Virus record (IMG/VR): IMGVR_UViG_3300042691_036220
Coordinates: 1 to 29,180 of that record
Origin: a virus
Strand: one strand, 5' to 3'
DNA: 29,180 nt
This document shows, piece by piece, positions 1 to 6,954 of this stretch. The position numbers and the translations under genes were made by a program. Position 1 is the stretch's first letter, and every line of letters starts with the position of its first letter. Under the pieces are notes generated by a model. That model made no database searches, was not told the DNA's origin, and saw only the letters and a list, made by a program, of their open reading frames with translations.

Positions 1-137
1 GGGCCAATCAGGTCTTGCGTGACGATGAAGTTATTAGCGAGACATATCATCGAAAAGCATACACCAAAGAACAGCAAGCGGAGTTTCAAGCTGAAGTGCC
101 GGGCGCAGCCACTTATGTTGCTGCTGTTGGTTGGTAA
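1..137 (+). CDS. C-terminal fragment of an unknown phage protein
   Basis: Only the last 44 codons are present, open from the window edge to a TAA at 135-137. The fragment is polar and charged, with a short helical stretch (YTKEQQAEFQAEV) and it ends in Val-Gly-Trp. It is followed after 25 bases by a phage gene on the same strand, so it is probably the end of a late gene. I do not recognise a family, and the missing N-terminus prevents any functional call. Confidence 0.6.
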   Translation, partial: ANQVLRDDEVISETYHRKAYTKEQQAEFQAEVPGAATYVAAVGW

Positions 138-162
138 CGCTATAACCAAAAAGGAATAAATC

Positions 163-477
163 ATGTCTAACACCTACGAATACAAAGTCACCAACCTGAT
201 CCGCAACCCAGATGGCATTGTCGTCACCGCGCAGTTCAGCATCACCGCATCAGACGGCGTTGACAGTTTCACGCACAACTACAACTTTGGGTTTGCTAAC
301 AAGCCGGTCACACCAACTGCTTTTGCAGACCTCACCGAGGCCAAGGTGATTGAGTGGATCAAGCGTGATGCTGGTGCTGAGAATCAATTTGAAGCCAGCG
401 CAGACGCTGAACTTGCAGCCTACAAGCTACGCAAAGCAGCGCCAGCAGTGACTTCTGGAGTGCCTTGGGTTAGCTGA
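163..477 (+). CDS. Small phage protein of unknown function (104 aa)
   Basis: The ATG is preceded by AAAAAGGAATAA, a usable ribosome binding site. The first 60 residues alternate polar and hydrophobic positions and look beta-rich (YEYKVTNLIR, VVTAQFSITASDG). The C-terminal third is helical and Ala/Glu-rich and ends in PWVS. This layout resembles a family of small hypothetical proteins found beside phage tail and lysis genes, but I cannot name it with certainty. It lies 12 bases upstream of a membrane-anchored protein and just before the lysis pair, so it is probably late-expressed. No catalytic motif is visible. Confidence 0.75.
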   Translation: MSNTYEYKVTNLIRNPDGIVVTAQFSITASDGVDSFTHNYNFGFANKPVTPTAFADLTEAKVIEWIKRDAGAENQFEASADAELAAYKLRKAAPAVTSGVPWVS

Positions 478-489
478 CAGGAAAGACAA

Positions 490-945
490 ATGATTGACCT
501 CACCAAAGCCATTGGAGCAGTTGCAGCAAGCATCGCAGCCATTGGCGGCGGTTACACCTTGGCGGACAAGTTTGGCTGGTTTGACAGGGCCATCCTTGAA
601 TGGTCACCAGAGCATTTCAAAATCACAGCAGCGGCTGGGCAGCCAATCAACGTCACGGTTGCGCGAATCAAAAAGCGCAATGATTGCTCTGTCGAGAGCT
701 TCACGCCAAGCATCCGTGACGCATCGGGCATGGTGCATGAGGCAACGACAACGGCAAGCAAGTTCAGTGGACCAGCGGGGCCAGAGATTGATACGTTTAC
801 CTACCAACTCACGATGGTGAGAAAAGAGAAGATTGCGCCGGGTGCAGCTACTTTGCTGGCGACGATCAAGTACAAATGCCCAGAAGGAGAACGCGTGGTG
901 CAGTATCCCCGGCATGCCAACCTAAGTTTTGAGTTGAAAGGGTAA
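490..945 (+). CDS. Membrane-anchored phage protein, unknown function, next to lysis genes
   Basis: A 151-residue protein with a good ribosome binding site (AGGAAAG) before the ATG. Residues about 6-25 form one hydrophobic, Gly/Ala-rich segment that would act as a signal anchor. The remaining about 120 residues are soluble and beta-rich, with two Cys (about 66 and 130) that could form a disulfide if exported. It sits directly upstream of the holin gene with a 2-base gap. One N-terminal membrane segment and an exported domain beside holin and endolysin would suit an accessory lysis or spanin-like role, but I see no specific spanin signature, so this stays an inference. Confidence 0.75.
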   Translation: MIDLTKAIGAVAASIAAIGGGYTLADKFGWFDRAILEWSPEHFKITAAAGQPINVTVARIKKRNDCSVESFTPSIRDASGMVHEATTTASKFSGPAGPEIDTFTYQLTMVRKEKIAPGAATLLATIKYKCPEGERVVQYPRHANLSFELKG

Positions 946-947
946 TT

Positions 948-1451
948 ATGATTCCAGCACTCCTTATGCCCCTGTTATCCCAAGGACTTGGCCTGATTAG
1001 CAATGCTGTGATGGCCAAGGGTAAAGAGTGGGTGGAAGAAAAAACAGGCGTAAAGCTCGATCAACCGCTGTCGACTGAAGACACGTTGAAGCTCCGGCAA
1101 TACGAGATGGATCACGAGGAGGAGCTTTTGCGCTTGCGTATCGAGGAGAAAAAACTCGGTCTCGACGAGTTGCAAGCCTTTGCCGCCGCCATTCAGAATG
1201 AGGACAACAACATCTCTGATCGGTGGAAAGCGGACATGTCCTCGGATTCTTGGCTGTCCAAGAACATCCGCCCCATGAGCCTTATTGCCATTTTTGTGGG
1301 GTACTTCCTGTTCTCTATGATGTCGGCCTTTGGCCTGGACGCCAACGAGTCCTACGTGTCCTTGCTGGGGCAGTGGGGCATGTTGATTATGGGTGCATAT
1401 TTCGGTGGACGCACCATTGAAAAACTCGCTGAGATGAGGAGTAAAAAATGA
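948..1451 (+). CDS. Holin of the GTA-type 3TM family
   Basis: This 167-residue protein matches the architecture of the 3TM holin family first described for gene-transfer-agent release. It has an N-terminal hydrophobic segment (residues 1-20), a long charged helix (about 40-75, rich in Glu, Lys, Leu) and two C-terminal membrane segments (about 110-130 and 136-156). The typical loop with a W-L-S-K-N-I-R-P run precedes the first C-terminal segment, and the protein ends in a basic tail (RSKK). Holins permeabilise the inner membrane at a programmed time so the endolysin can reach the cell wall. The stop overlaps the start of the following peptidase gene (ATGA), which supports coupled expression of the lysis pair. 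Confidence 0.85.
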   Translation: MIPALLMPLLSQGLGLISNAVMAKGKEWVEEKTGVKLDQPLSTEDTLKLRQYEMDHEEELLRLRIEEKKLGLDELQAFAAAIQNEDNNISDRWKADMSSDSWLSKNIRPMSLIAIFVGYFLFSMMSAFGLDANESYVSLLGQWGMLIMGAYFGGRTIEKLAEMRSKK

Positions 1452-1813
1452 GCCTAAGCAGAGAACAAGCAGCTTTTCTGCGCGACATGTGCCGACTCGT
1501 TGAGTTTGCATCTTCCCAAGGGTTTATGGTGACTGCCGGCGAGCTTTACCGCACCCCAGAGCAGCAGGAGCTGTACGTCAAGACTGGCCGCAGCCAGACA
1601 ATGAACTCGTTGCACTTGAAGCGCTTGGCGGTGGATTTCAATTTCTTCCAAGAAGGCAAGTTGGTCTACGACAAAAAAGTCTTGGCCCCGCTTGGCGTCT
1701 ACTGGGAGTCGCTGCACCCTTTTAACTCATGGGGCGGAAATGGTGTCAAACTGGTGGACACGCCGCACTTTAGCCGAGGCGACGGCAAGCCTGAATGGAG
1801 ACGCGTCACATGA
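1448..1813 (+). CDS. M15-family peptidoglycan endopeptidase (endolysin)
   Basis: A 121-residue zinc peptidase of the M15 (D-Ala-D-Ala carboxypeptidase / L-alanyl-D-glutamate peptidase) fold. The zinc and catalytic signature is visible: S54-x-H56-x4-A-x-D63, Glu87 in the YWESL segment, a WGGNG turn and H107 in DTPHF. The length is typical of single-domain phage M15 endolysins, and no wall-binding domain or signal peptide is present. It would act on peptide cross-links of the host wall after holin opening. It overlaps the holin stop by four bases, and its own stop overlaps the next tiny gene. Confidence 0.9.
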   Translation: MSLSREQAAFLRDMCRLVEFASSQGFMVTAGELYRTPEQQELYVKTGRSQTMNSLHLKRLAVDFNFFQEGKLVYDKKVLAPLGVYWESLHPFNSWGGNGVKLVDTPHFSRGDGKPEWRRVT

Positions 1814-1968
1814 AAAACACCCCTGTCTGGGACAAAAAACGTCCTAAGAGCCTTGGCAAGCCCAAAACTTTGACGTCGGCAAAGAAAGCCACCGCCAAAG
1901 CCGCCGCCAAGAAAGCTGGCCGCCCGTATCCAAACCTTGTTGACAACATGCGCGCTGCAAAAGGGTAA
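1810..1968 (+). CDS. Tiny Lys/Ala-rich basic protein (52 aa)
   Basis: ATG at 1810 overlaps the endolysin stop (ATGA) and the frame runs 52 codons to TAA at 1966-1968. The middle (residues about 21-37) is a low-complexity Lys/Ala stretch (KKATAKAAAKKAG), similar in composition to linker-histone tails. It is followed by GRPYPNLVDNMRAAKG. Small proteins of this kind occur before the tail gene in related phages, but I know of no demonstrated function. Its strong positive charge suggests nucleic-acid or membrane contact; that is inference. The tight overlap on one side and the 2-base gap to the tail gene support a real gene. Confidence 0.75.
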   Translation: MKNTPVWDKKRPKSLGKPKTLTSAKKATAKAAAKKAGRPYPNLVDNMRAAKG

Positions 1969-1970
1969 TC

Positions 1971-3818
1971 ATGGCCCTCTTGCGACTCTTCCTCAAACCT
2001 GGCGTCGACAAGCAGAACACAGAGTACGGCGCTGAGGGCGGCTGGGTGGACAGCGATTACGTGCGGTTTAGCTATGGGCTGCCGGAAAAACTAGGCGGCT
2101 GGACGCAGTTTGGCAACACCACGATTAATTTTGTGGGCTCCACCAGTGACATTTTTACCTGGAACGATTTGGGCGGAGCCCCCTACGCGGTCCTTGGGAC
2201 AAACCGCAAGGTCTATGTGTTTTACGGCGGTTCGTGGGCCGACATCACACCCATTCGGGCCTCTGGTTCCTGCACTTTTACGACCACCAATGGCAGTACA
2301 ACGGTGGTTGTCAACGACACTCTTCATGGCGCAGTTACAGGCGACTTTGTCACTTTTAGTGGCGTCACAGGCAACCCGGGCGGGATTACCAACGCCAGTC
2401 TTACAAATGAGTTTGAGATTCAATTAGTGCTCACTGACGGCACTTACACGATCGTCTCCCCGACCCAAGCCACCTCCACGACAACGGCCGGCACCGCGAC
2501 CGCGACCTATCAGATTAACGTTGGCAGCGATATCAGCTTCCTCGATTACGGCTGGGGCACCGGCACGTGGGGCTTGAGCACCTGGGGCACGCCACGGCCC
2601 GCCTCTGCCTCGTTGTCGTTGTTGGCCAGGGTTTGGCAGTTTGACAACTTTGGCCAAGTGCTCATTTTGCAGCTGGTCGACGGTGGCATTTACGAGTGGG
2701 ACCCAGACGACGGAATTATAACGCGGGCCACGGCTATCTCAGGCGCGCCTACCAAATCCAAGTATGCGCTGGTATCCACACCGGACAGGCACCTGGTGTG
2801 CTTTGGCACGGAGTCCACGCTGGGTGATCCAACCTCTCAAGACCCGATGTTTGTGCGCTTCTCTTCGCAAGAGGACATCAACGACTTTGTGGCCACTGCA
2901 ACCAACACGGCCGGCGGACAACGGCTCACGGATGGCAACGAGATTATCTCGGCGCTGCGCTCACGTGGTCAGATATTGATTTGGACAGACACATCCCTCC
3001 ATGGCCAGCAGTTTATTGGTCCGCCCTACACGTTTGGCTTTCAGCAGCTGGGTGCTAACTGCGGCATCATCGGACCGCACGCTTCGGCTGACGTCAATGG
3101 CGTGGCCTACTGGATGAGCAAGGACGCGTTCTTTGTATTTGACGGCACGGTAAAGAAGATTCCTTGTACGGTGCAAGACTACATTTTTGAAGACTTGAAC
3201 ATTGCACAGGCGACTGCTGTGAACGTGGGGATTAACGCCCAGTTTAACGAAGTGACGTGGTTTTATCCGTCATTGAGCAGCGACTATATTAACCGTTTTG
3301 TGACGTACAACTACCTGGAAAACGTCTGGTCAGTGGGTTCTATGGCCCGCACAGCGTGGACCGACATTGGCACGTTTGACAAGCCTTTGGCCTCGGAATA
3401 CAACCCTCTGGCAACCGATGCAACCATTACCACCATTTATGGCCTCACAGCCGGTCGCAGCCATTTGTACAACCAAGAAGATGGTGTGGATGCCGACGGT
3501 GTGGCAATTGATGCCTACATCTACTCCGGCTACTTTGACATTGGTGACGGGGACCAAATGCTGTTGATGCAGCGGTTTATTCCTGACTTTAAGCGCCAAG
3601 AGGGAAATCTCACTGTGGCCCTTCGCCTGCGCCCTTACCCCCAAGCCACTGCAGTACCCAGCTCTTTAGACCCGTATGTGATTACGCCGACCACGCAGTT
3701 TGTCAGCACTCGCGCCCGTGGACGTCAAATTCAATTGCGCATTGAGAGCGATGAGTTGGGCAGCTTTTGGCGCTTTGGCACGATGCGCGTAGACATCCAA
3801 CCCGATGGCAGTAGATGA
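1971..3818 (+). CDS. Probable tail hub/nozzle (tail-tube-like) structural protein
   Basis: A 615-residue protein beginning with a conserved opening (LFLKPGVDKQNTEYG, then DSDYVRFSYGLPEKLGGW) found in many phage tail proteins of podovirus-like genomes. Repeated W/Y-Gly beta-strand patterns (FTWNDLGGAPYAVLGT, WTDTSLHGQQFIGP, TWFYPS, VWSVGSM) suggest a beta-propeller body such as that of tail nozzle proteins. A Thr/Gly-rich insert at about residues 98-182 looks like a separate Ig-like beta-sandwich. The N-terminal start is supported by the 2-base gap to the preceding gene. Its role as nozzle or adaptor is inferred from architecture and from its position at the head of the virion genes. Confidence 0.65.
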   Translation: MALLRLFLKPGVDKQNTEYGAEGGWVDSDYVRFSYGLPEKLGGWTQFGNTTINFVGSTSDIFTWNDLGGAPYAVLGTNRKVYVFYGGSWADITPIRASGSCTFTTTNGSTTVVVNDTLHGAVTGDFVTFSGVTGNPGGITNASLTNEFEIQLVLTDGTYTIVSPTQATSTTTAGTATATYQINVGSDISFLDYGWGTGTWGLSTWGTPRPASASLSLLARVWQFDNFGQVLILQLVDGGIYEWDPDDGIITRATAISGAPTKSKYALVSTPDRHLVCFGTESTLGDPTSQDPMFVRFSSQEDINDFVATATNTAGGQRLTDGNEIISALRSRGQILIWTDTSLHGQQFIGPPYTFGFQQLGANCGIIGPHASADVNGVAYWMSKDAFFVFDGTVKKIPCTVQDYIFEDLNIAQATAVNVGINAQFNEVTWFYPSLSSDYINRFVTYNYLENVWSVGSMARTAWTDIGTFDKPLASEYNPLATDATITTIYGLTAGRSHLYNQEDGVDADGVAIDAYIYSGYFDIGDGDQMLLMQRFIPDFKRQEGNLTVALRLRPYPQATAVPSSLDPYVITPTTQFVSTRARGRQIQLRIESDELGSFWRFGTMRVDIQPDGSR

Positions 3819-4469
3819 ATGTATAATTGGGCCATGGGTAAATTTATCAATCGAATCGGTATGTGCTATGGGCGTTTGTCTGTGGTCGCAGACGCCGGAG
3901 TGAACGCGAATAAGAAACGCCTGTGGCGCTGCCTGTGTGATTGCGGTAAAGAGGTTGTTATTCCTTCCGGCAGTCTTGCTACAGGAAATACGCAGTCTTG
4001 TGGCTGCTACCACCTGGAAAAAATTACACGACACGGGGGATGGAATCGTTCTTCTTACAACACGTGGCGGGCCATGATCAGAAGGTGTCAAAACCCCAAA
4101 GATAAGGACTACGTTCGCTATGGGGCACGGGGGATTACCGTCTGCCCGGAGTGGCAAGAATATGTTCGATTCGTGTTTGACATGGGAGAGCCTGGAGAAG
4201 GCCAAACACTAGACCGGATTGAAAACAGCCTTGGGTATTTTAAGAATAACTGTCGCTGGGCATCTGGGCACGTGCAGTCAGTCAACTCCCGGCGTAAAAC
4301 CTCCGTTACAGGACATCGGGGGGTTGTGTATTTGCCTGCTTATCGAAAGTGGCTGGCCAATATCACGGCGCAGGGAAGGCGCTACTACTCTTCGGTTTGT
4401 GTGACCTTGGAAGACGCTGTTGCTGCGAGACGGCAGCTTGAACTTGCTTACTGGGAACCCCAGACATGA
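3819..4469 (+). CDS. Homing-endonuclease-like protein with Cys-rich N-terminus and AP2-like domain
   Basis: 216 residues in three parts. Residues 36-63 form a zinc-finger-like Cys cluster (C38, C40, C42 and C61, C63, ending SCGC). Residues about 71-158 carry the core typical of phage-borne homing endonuclease relatives (YNTWRAMIRRC, YGARGITVCPEW, TLDRIENSLGY, NCRWAS). Residues about 163-205 resemble an AP2 DNA-binding domain (GHRGVVYL, RKWLANI, TLEDAVAARRQLE). The ATG directly abuts the stop of the tail gene and the TGA overlaps the next ATG; Met6 is an alternative start. Free-standing endonucleases of this type cut alleles lacking them and spread by repair. Whether the core folds as HNH or as Vsr-like I cannot tell. 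Confidence 0.8.
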   Translation: MYNWAMGKFINRIGMCYGRLSVVADAGVNANKKRLWRCLCDCGKEVVIPSGSLATGNTQSCGCYHLEKITRHGGWNRSSYNTWRAMIRRCQNPKDKDYVRYGARGITVCPEWQEYVRFVFDMGEPGEGQTLDRIENSLGYFKNNCRWASGHVQSVNSRRKTSVTGHRGVVYLPAYRKWLANITAQGRRYYSSVCVTLEDAVAARRQLELAYWEPQT

Positions 4470-4642
4470 GCAAAATTACTAACGTCCGCCTGCCCAACGC
4501 CGCGCCCTCGGGCTACGACCCGGCGCAGTTTAACCAGTTGGTGCGGTCGCTTGAGCAGGTGATATTTCAGCTCAACAACACCTACACGCCTATCGTTACG
4601 GAGGACAAGGACCAAGCGCAAACTTGGTTCCTTGGAAAATAA
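4466..4642 (+). CDS. Small phage protein, unknown function (58 aa)
   Basis: ATG at 4466 overlaps the preceding TGA and the frame runs 58 codons to TAA at 4640-4642, which itself overlaps the next ATG. The sequence is mostly one helix (PAQFNQLVRSLEQVIFQLNN) followed by a short polar tail ending TWFLGK. The helical part resembles small oligomerisation stalks of virion proteins, but no family is recognised. Translational overlap on both sides argues that it is real and expressed with its neighbours. Confidence 0.75.
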   Translation: MSKITNVRLPNAAPSGYDPAQFNQLVRSLEQVIFQLNNTYTPIVTEDKDQAQTWFLGK

Positions 4643-4980
4643 TGGGAAACGCATACAAACGGTTTCAGCAGCCTTTGGTCTCAGCAGTTGCAAACACTGT
4701 GTTGACGGTCCCTGCGGCCACAACGGCTATCGTCAAGTCTATTTGGATAGCAAACACAAATGCAGCAAGCACCAACATAACCGTTACTTTTTCCCCTGGC
4801 GGAACCGGGACACACTATTTAGTGCCTTTGGAAGCGGTAGCCCCTAATAAATATGTAGACCTTTTGGCTGGCTGGAACGCGGGCCCTTTAATACTTGAGC
4901 AGCTCGACGCGCTGGTGGTCACATCTTCGCAAAGCAATGTTTACGTTGTGGTAAGCGCTCTTTTAGTGGACAGAAGCTAG
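4642..4980 (+). CDS. Small beta-rich virion-type protein, unknown function (112 aa)
   Basis: The start is taken as ATG 4642 because it overlaps the preceding stop (TAATG); an in-frame TTG 18 bases upstream is less likely. After a short basic N-terminus (MGNAYKRFQ) the protein alternates hydrophobic and small polar residues in the manner of a beta-sandwich (AIVKSIWIANTN, NITVTFSPGG, LDALVVTSSQSNVYVVVSAL). No signal peptide or catalytic motif is seen. Such small beta proteins are common as minor head or tail decorations, but the specific role is unknown. It closes the first late-gene group before a promoter-bearing gap. Confidence 0.7.
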   Translation: MGNAYKRFQQPLVSAVANTVLTVPAATTAIVKSIWIANTNAASTNITVTFSPGGTGTHYLVPLEAVAPNKYVDLLAGWNAGPLILEQLDALVVTSSQSNVYVVVSALLVDRS

Positions 4981-4996
4981 GAATTTAACGGATAAT
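4967..4996 (+). promoter_or_regulatory. Putative sigma70-type promoter before the large virion genes
   Basis: TGGACA at 4967-4972 and GATAAT at 4991-4996 each match the consensus at five of six positions, with an 18-base spacer. The expected start site is near 5003, giving a leader of about 70 bases before the ATG at 5071. The -35 box lies inside the last codons of the preceding gene, and the 90-base gap downstream is unusually long for this genome. Prediction only. Confidence 0.5.
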
Positions 4997-5070
4997 CTTA
5001 GCTATTAACGCGTCCTTTCCCGGCGCGCAGCCCACCACGAGGCTCATGGCTAAAACTGGAAAGGACTATC

Positions 5071-6954
5071 ATGGCAGATGAAGGAATCATGGCCCTGCCT
5101 CAAGGCATGGGCATGCAGGACAAAGGGGCGCAACCACCGCGCCCGACCGTTACGAGCGCTGACTCGTATGACGCCGCTCAAACGGCGCTTGGCATGGTCA
5201 ACCCCCAAGAGCAGTCCGCTCTGAAGGAGGCAATTCGTCAGAACATTGGCGACCTTCAAGTTACCCCGCAACAGCTTGACGTGCTGATTCAGGTCCTTGA
5301 ATACGTCAGCCAAAACCCTGGTGACTACAAGAACCTGCTTCAAAAGATGATTGAAACAGGGGCCCTGGATGAAGGGGACATGCCTCCAGAGTACGACCCC
5401 GAGTTTATCGGCGCAATGCTCGCGGTGCTGCAGGAAATGCGCCAAATGCAGGGAGCCGGGGCCCAAGAGCCTATGGACCTGTCCCCTGTTGTTGAGGGAC
5501 TGCAACCCGTGGGCATGGCCTCTGGCGGGCTGGCCGATGTCGGTCAGTATCTTGCATCCAAGGGCCGGGGCGGCGACCGCATCCTGGCGCACATCACCCC
5601 GGAAGAGGCAGCGCTGCTCAAGCGCAGAGGCGGGGCAGGCACTATCAATCCCGCCACAGGGCTGCCTGAGTTCAAAGACGACCCGTTCACTGCTGTTTTT
5701 AAAGGCATAGGCGATGTGTTCAAAGGGGTTGCGGACGTCGCCAAAGACATCCTCAAGAGTCCTGTTGGAAGCATCTTGGGCACCATTGCGTTGGCCACGG
5801 TCCTCGGGCCAACAGCCATTGGCGCATACCTTGGATCAGCGGGAACGGCGGCACTGGCTTCCGGCACTGTCACTCTTGCAGGCGGCGGCAACATTAAAGA
5901 CGCCTTAATTTCCGGTGCCATGGGCTACATTGGCGGCGGCGGCACAATCATGGGGGTAAACCCTGTAAGCGCAGTTGGCGGCTATATGTCTGGATTGGCC
6001 CCAGTTGGCAGTGCGTTGAACACGGGCCTGTCAACAGGCTTGATTGGAACCGGTATTGGCATGTTAGGCGGCATGCGCCCGGAAGATGCCTTAAAAATGG
6101 GACTGACCTCCGGCGTTTCGGCCGGTGCCCTGCAGGGCTTGAGGGCGGAGAGTGGCGGTGGCGTGACCAATGCTCAACAAATGCTTGCAAATCAATCTGG
6201 CGGCTCCTCTTCTCTGCAATTACCCCCCGGCGCAGCTCCAAAAGCAGGATATACCGTGGCGGGCTCACAGCCGGGCTTCATGGACAAGATGCTCTCGGGT
6301 GCCAAGGACCTGTACGGCGAGTATCTGTCCCCCAGTCGTCCCGGGTTGCCAAAAGACGCAGGTCTTCTTCAGAAGTACGGCCCTTTGGCCTTGGCCGGCA
6401 CTGCGGTTATGGCCGCTACAGGCGGCATGGAAGGCGAGCCCGCCGACCAGAACCCCCTGTACAACCGCTACTACACCGGTTCCGATTACATAAGGGATAA
6501 CCCTGACAAGTTTAAAGGAGGCCTGAGCAGCTATACCAAGCCAGCCGTGCCAAGAAATCCAATTGTCCCAGCGCCTTCATACGACACTATTTCTGTGACG
6601 ATGCCTACGAATGCCATTCCAACCGGCGTGACCAGAAGCCCCGGAGGCGTGGCGCAACCTTACAACATGGAGGGCCTGTACAACGTCCCGCTTATCTATG
6701 GCCCAGACGGCCAACTCCGTCGCATGGCTAAGGGCGGGGATGCCAAAATGACAAACTTTCCTCGCCGCGACGGACCTATCAACGGCCCCGGCACTGGGAC
6801 TTCGGATGACATCCCAGCAATGCTGTCAGACGGCGAGTTCGTGTTTACGGCCAAAGCTGTGCGCAATGCCGGGGGCGGCAGTCGTCGCAAAGGTGCGGCG
6901 CGCATGTACAAGTTGATGAAGAAGCTCGAAGGTGGAGCCGTTAAGGGGAAATAA
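5071..6954 (+). CDS. Large virion-associated protein with Gly/Ala-rich hydrophobic core (627 aa)
   Basis: A good ribosome binding site (GGAAAGG) precedes the ATG. The N-terminal 150 residues are acidic and helical (NPQEQSALKEAIRQNIG, MRQMQGAGAQEP). Next come MASGGLADVGQYLASKGRGG and a HITPEEAALLKRRGG-AGTINPATGLPEF segment. Residues about 225-350 are Gly/Ala-rich and hydrophobic, with several potential membrane-active stretches. The C-terminus carries MAKGG and the motif GPGTGTSDDIPAMLSDGEFV before a basic tail, a combination I associate with structural or internal proteins of podovirus-like phages. It would most plausibly be an inner-capsid or ejected protein. No enzyme motif is seen. Confidence 0.7.
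   Translation: MADEGIMALPQGMGMQDKGAQPPRPTVTSADSYDAAQTALGMVNPQEQSALKEAIRQNIGDLQVTPQQLDVLIQVLEYVSQNPGDYKNLLQKMIETGALDEGDMPPEYDPEFIGAMLAVLQEMRQMQGAGAQEPMDLSPVVEGLQPVGMASGGLADVGQYLASKGRGGDRILAHITPEEAALLKRRGGAGTINPATGLPEFKDDPFTAVFKGIGDVFKGVADVAKDILKSPVGSILGTIALATVLGPTAIGAYLGSAGTAALASGTVTLAGGGNIKDALISGAMGYIGGGGTIMGVNPVSAVGGYMSGLAPVGSALNTGLSTGLIGTGIGMLGGMRPEDALKMGLTSGVSAGALQGLRAESGGGVTNAQQMLANQSGGSSSLQLPPGAAPKAGYTVAGSQPGFMDKMLSGAKDLYGEYLSPSRPGLPKDAGLLQKYGPLALAGTAVMAATGGMEGEPADQNPLYNRYYTGSDYIRDNPDKFKGGLSSYTKPAVPRNPIVPAPSYDTISVTMPTNAIPTGVTRSPGGVAQPYNMEGLYNVPLIYGPDGQLRRMAKGGDAKMTNFPRRDGPINGPGTGTSDDIPAMLSDGEFVFTAKAVRNAGGGSRRKGAARMYKLMKKLEGGAVKGK

Noticed and set aside
3822-3827. Consensus TATAAT at the start of the endonuclease gene, as a possible private promoter
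   Set aside because: No -35 box at 16-18 bases, no proper extended -10, and the predicted transcript would begin after both candidate start codons.
5047-5082. ATG-started 11-codon frame just before the 627-residue protein gene
   Set aside because: Too short to support, no ribosome binding site of its own, and its stop lies within the next gene.
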